Below, one piece after another: positions 63,739 to 64,000 of a DNA stretch of 64,000 bases (the stretch's first letter is position 1; each line of letters starts with the position of its first letter). The notes under the pieces are model-generated. The model was not told the DNA's origin and did not search any database. It was given only the letters and a program-made list of their open reading frames with translations. The position numbers and the translations under genes are program-made. Source of the stretch: Bryobacterales bacterium (lineage in GTDB: Bacteria; Acidobacteriota; Terriglobia; Bryobacterales; UBA6623); assembly GCA_028819575.1 (NCBI GenBank), contig JAPPLB010000141.1, positions 1 to 64,000 of the forward strand. Reading direction: 5' to 3'.

Positions 63739-64000
63739 ATGACTCCAATCTATTCACGCCGCCGCATGATGTCCATGCTGGGAGCTGCAGCTCTCGGTTC
63801 GTCCGTTCGCTTGTCCGGAGCCGCCGGCAAAACCATGAGGGGCGCCTTCATCATCATGGCTACCCCTTATACCGAGGCGAAGGAAGTCGATTACGAGGAT
63901 TTGGCCGGCGAGGTCGACTTCCTCCATCGCTGCGGAGTACAAGGCATGGTGTGGCCACAATTCGCCAGCGAGTATCCCTACCTGAAAAAAGAGGAGCGCT
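63739..64000 (+). CDS. Tat-exported dihydrodipicolinate synthase (DapA) family protein, 5' part
   Basis: The first 87 codons run off the window, so the track does not list it. The N-terminus TPIYSRRRMMSMLGAAALGS is a Tat signal (SRRRMM), followed by a DapA/N-acetylneuraminate lyase-like start (GAFIIMATPYTEAKEVDYEDLAGEVDFLHRCGVQGMVWP). DapA-fold aldolases form or cleave pyruvate adducts through a Schiff-base lysine, which lies beyond the window. Export of a DapA-fold protein is unusual but recurs in Acidobacteriota. Confidence 0.82.
   Translation, partial: MTPIYSRRRMMSMLGAAALGSSVRLSGAAGKTMRGAFIIMATPYTEAKEVDYEDLAGEVDFLHRCGVQGMVWPQFASEYPYLKKEER

Overview
This is a GC-rich bacterial chromosome segment. 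The gene content points to an Acidobacteriota member, probably near the Solibacter/Bryobacter lineage. The evidence is two proteins resembling acidobacterial VWFA-related proteins, Oar-type TonB receptors with carboxypeptidase-regulatory-like N-termini, a BlaI/M56 pair with a C-terminal GWxTD domain, Uma2 debris, DUF5715 and DUF3604 proteins, and many secreted lipoproteins and multihaem proteins. The assignment is inferred from gene families; no rRNA or tRNA gene was seen.

Layout. From 0 to 5 kb: a di-haem peroxidase, then a small-molecule catabolism group (old-yellow-enzyme oxidoreductase, phosphotriesterase-like hydrolase, HpcH/HpaI aldolase). From 5 to 10.2 kb: a degraded SDR gene, an orphan LolD-like ATPase, a thioesterase, and a DUF3311-symporter-glycosyltransferase operon. 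From 10.2 to 17.4 kb: a DUF5715 peptidase-like protein, an S41-family protein that has lost its catalytic dyad, a zinc alcohol dehydrogenase and a fused indolepyruvate oxidoreductase. From 17.4 to 26.5 kb: a porin, a CuA-type cupredoxin, a di-haem oxidoreductase, a DUF362 protein, an Oar-like receptor and a formylglycine-generating-enzyme-like protein. From 26.8 to 29.6 kb: a MerR-controlled copper ATPase operon. From 29.6 to 39.7 kb: mostly housekeeping genes (LolA-like, DUF1385-prfA-prmC, an enolase-superfamily enzyme, blaI-blaR-like, tatA-tatC, rhodanese). From 39.8 to 57.9 kb: large secreted proteins (DUF3604, VWFA proteins, a 1134-residue orphan, a second Oar receptor, a TPR/TonB protein, a mutarotase-like lipoprotein) with uvrC among them. 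From 57.9 kb to the end: a MoxR operon, a double-domain ThyX-like protein, a coiled-coil membrane protein, an ACT/DUF5612-like protein and the start of a Tat-exported DapA-family protein.

The most striking structure is not a gene. An interspersed element of about 180 bp with inverted ends (AGCCTGCATTTCTCACCAC and its reverse complement) occurs eleven times, in full, variant or truncated form. Nine copies lie in the first 26.5 kb, in one orientation; two truncated copies lie later, reversed. At five genes the stop codon is formed at, or overlaps, the element's end. One copy sits inside a decayed SDR gene and one lies 14 bp before a start codon. Several long ORFs in the supplied track begin inside this element and so carry false N-termini. 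A second short module (ACGAAACACG-type) is nested in three copies and stands alone beside a Uma2 remnant.

Regulation visible in the sequence includes a MerR-type promoter with a 19-20 bp spacer and an operator dyad in it, a 32-bp symmetrical operator over the blaI promoter, and several genes whose -10 hexamer sits only 6-8 nt before the start codon, suggesting leaderless transcripts.
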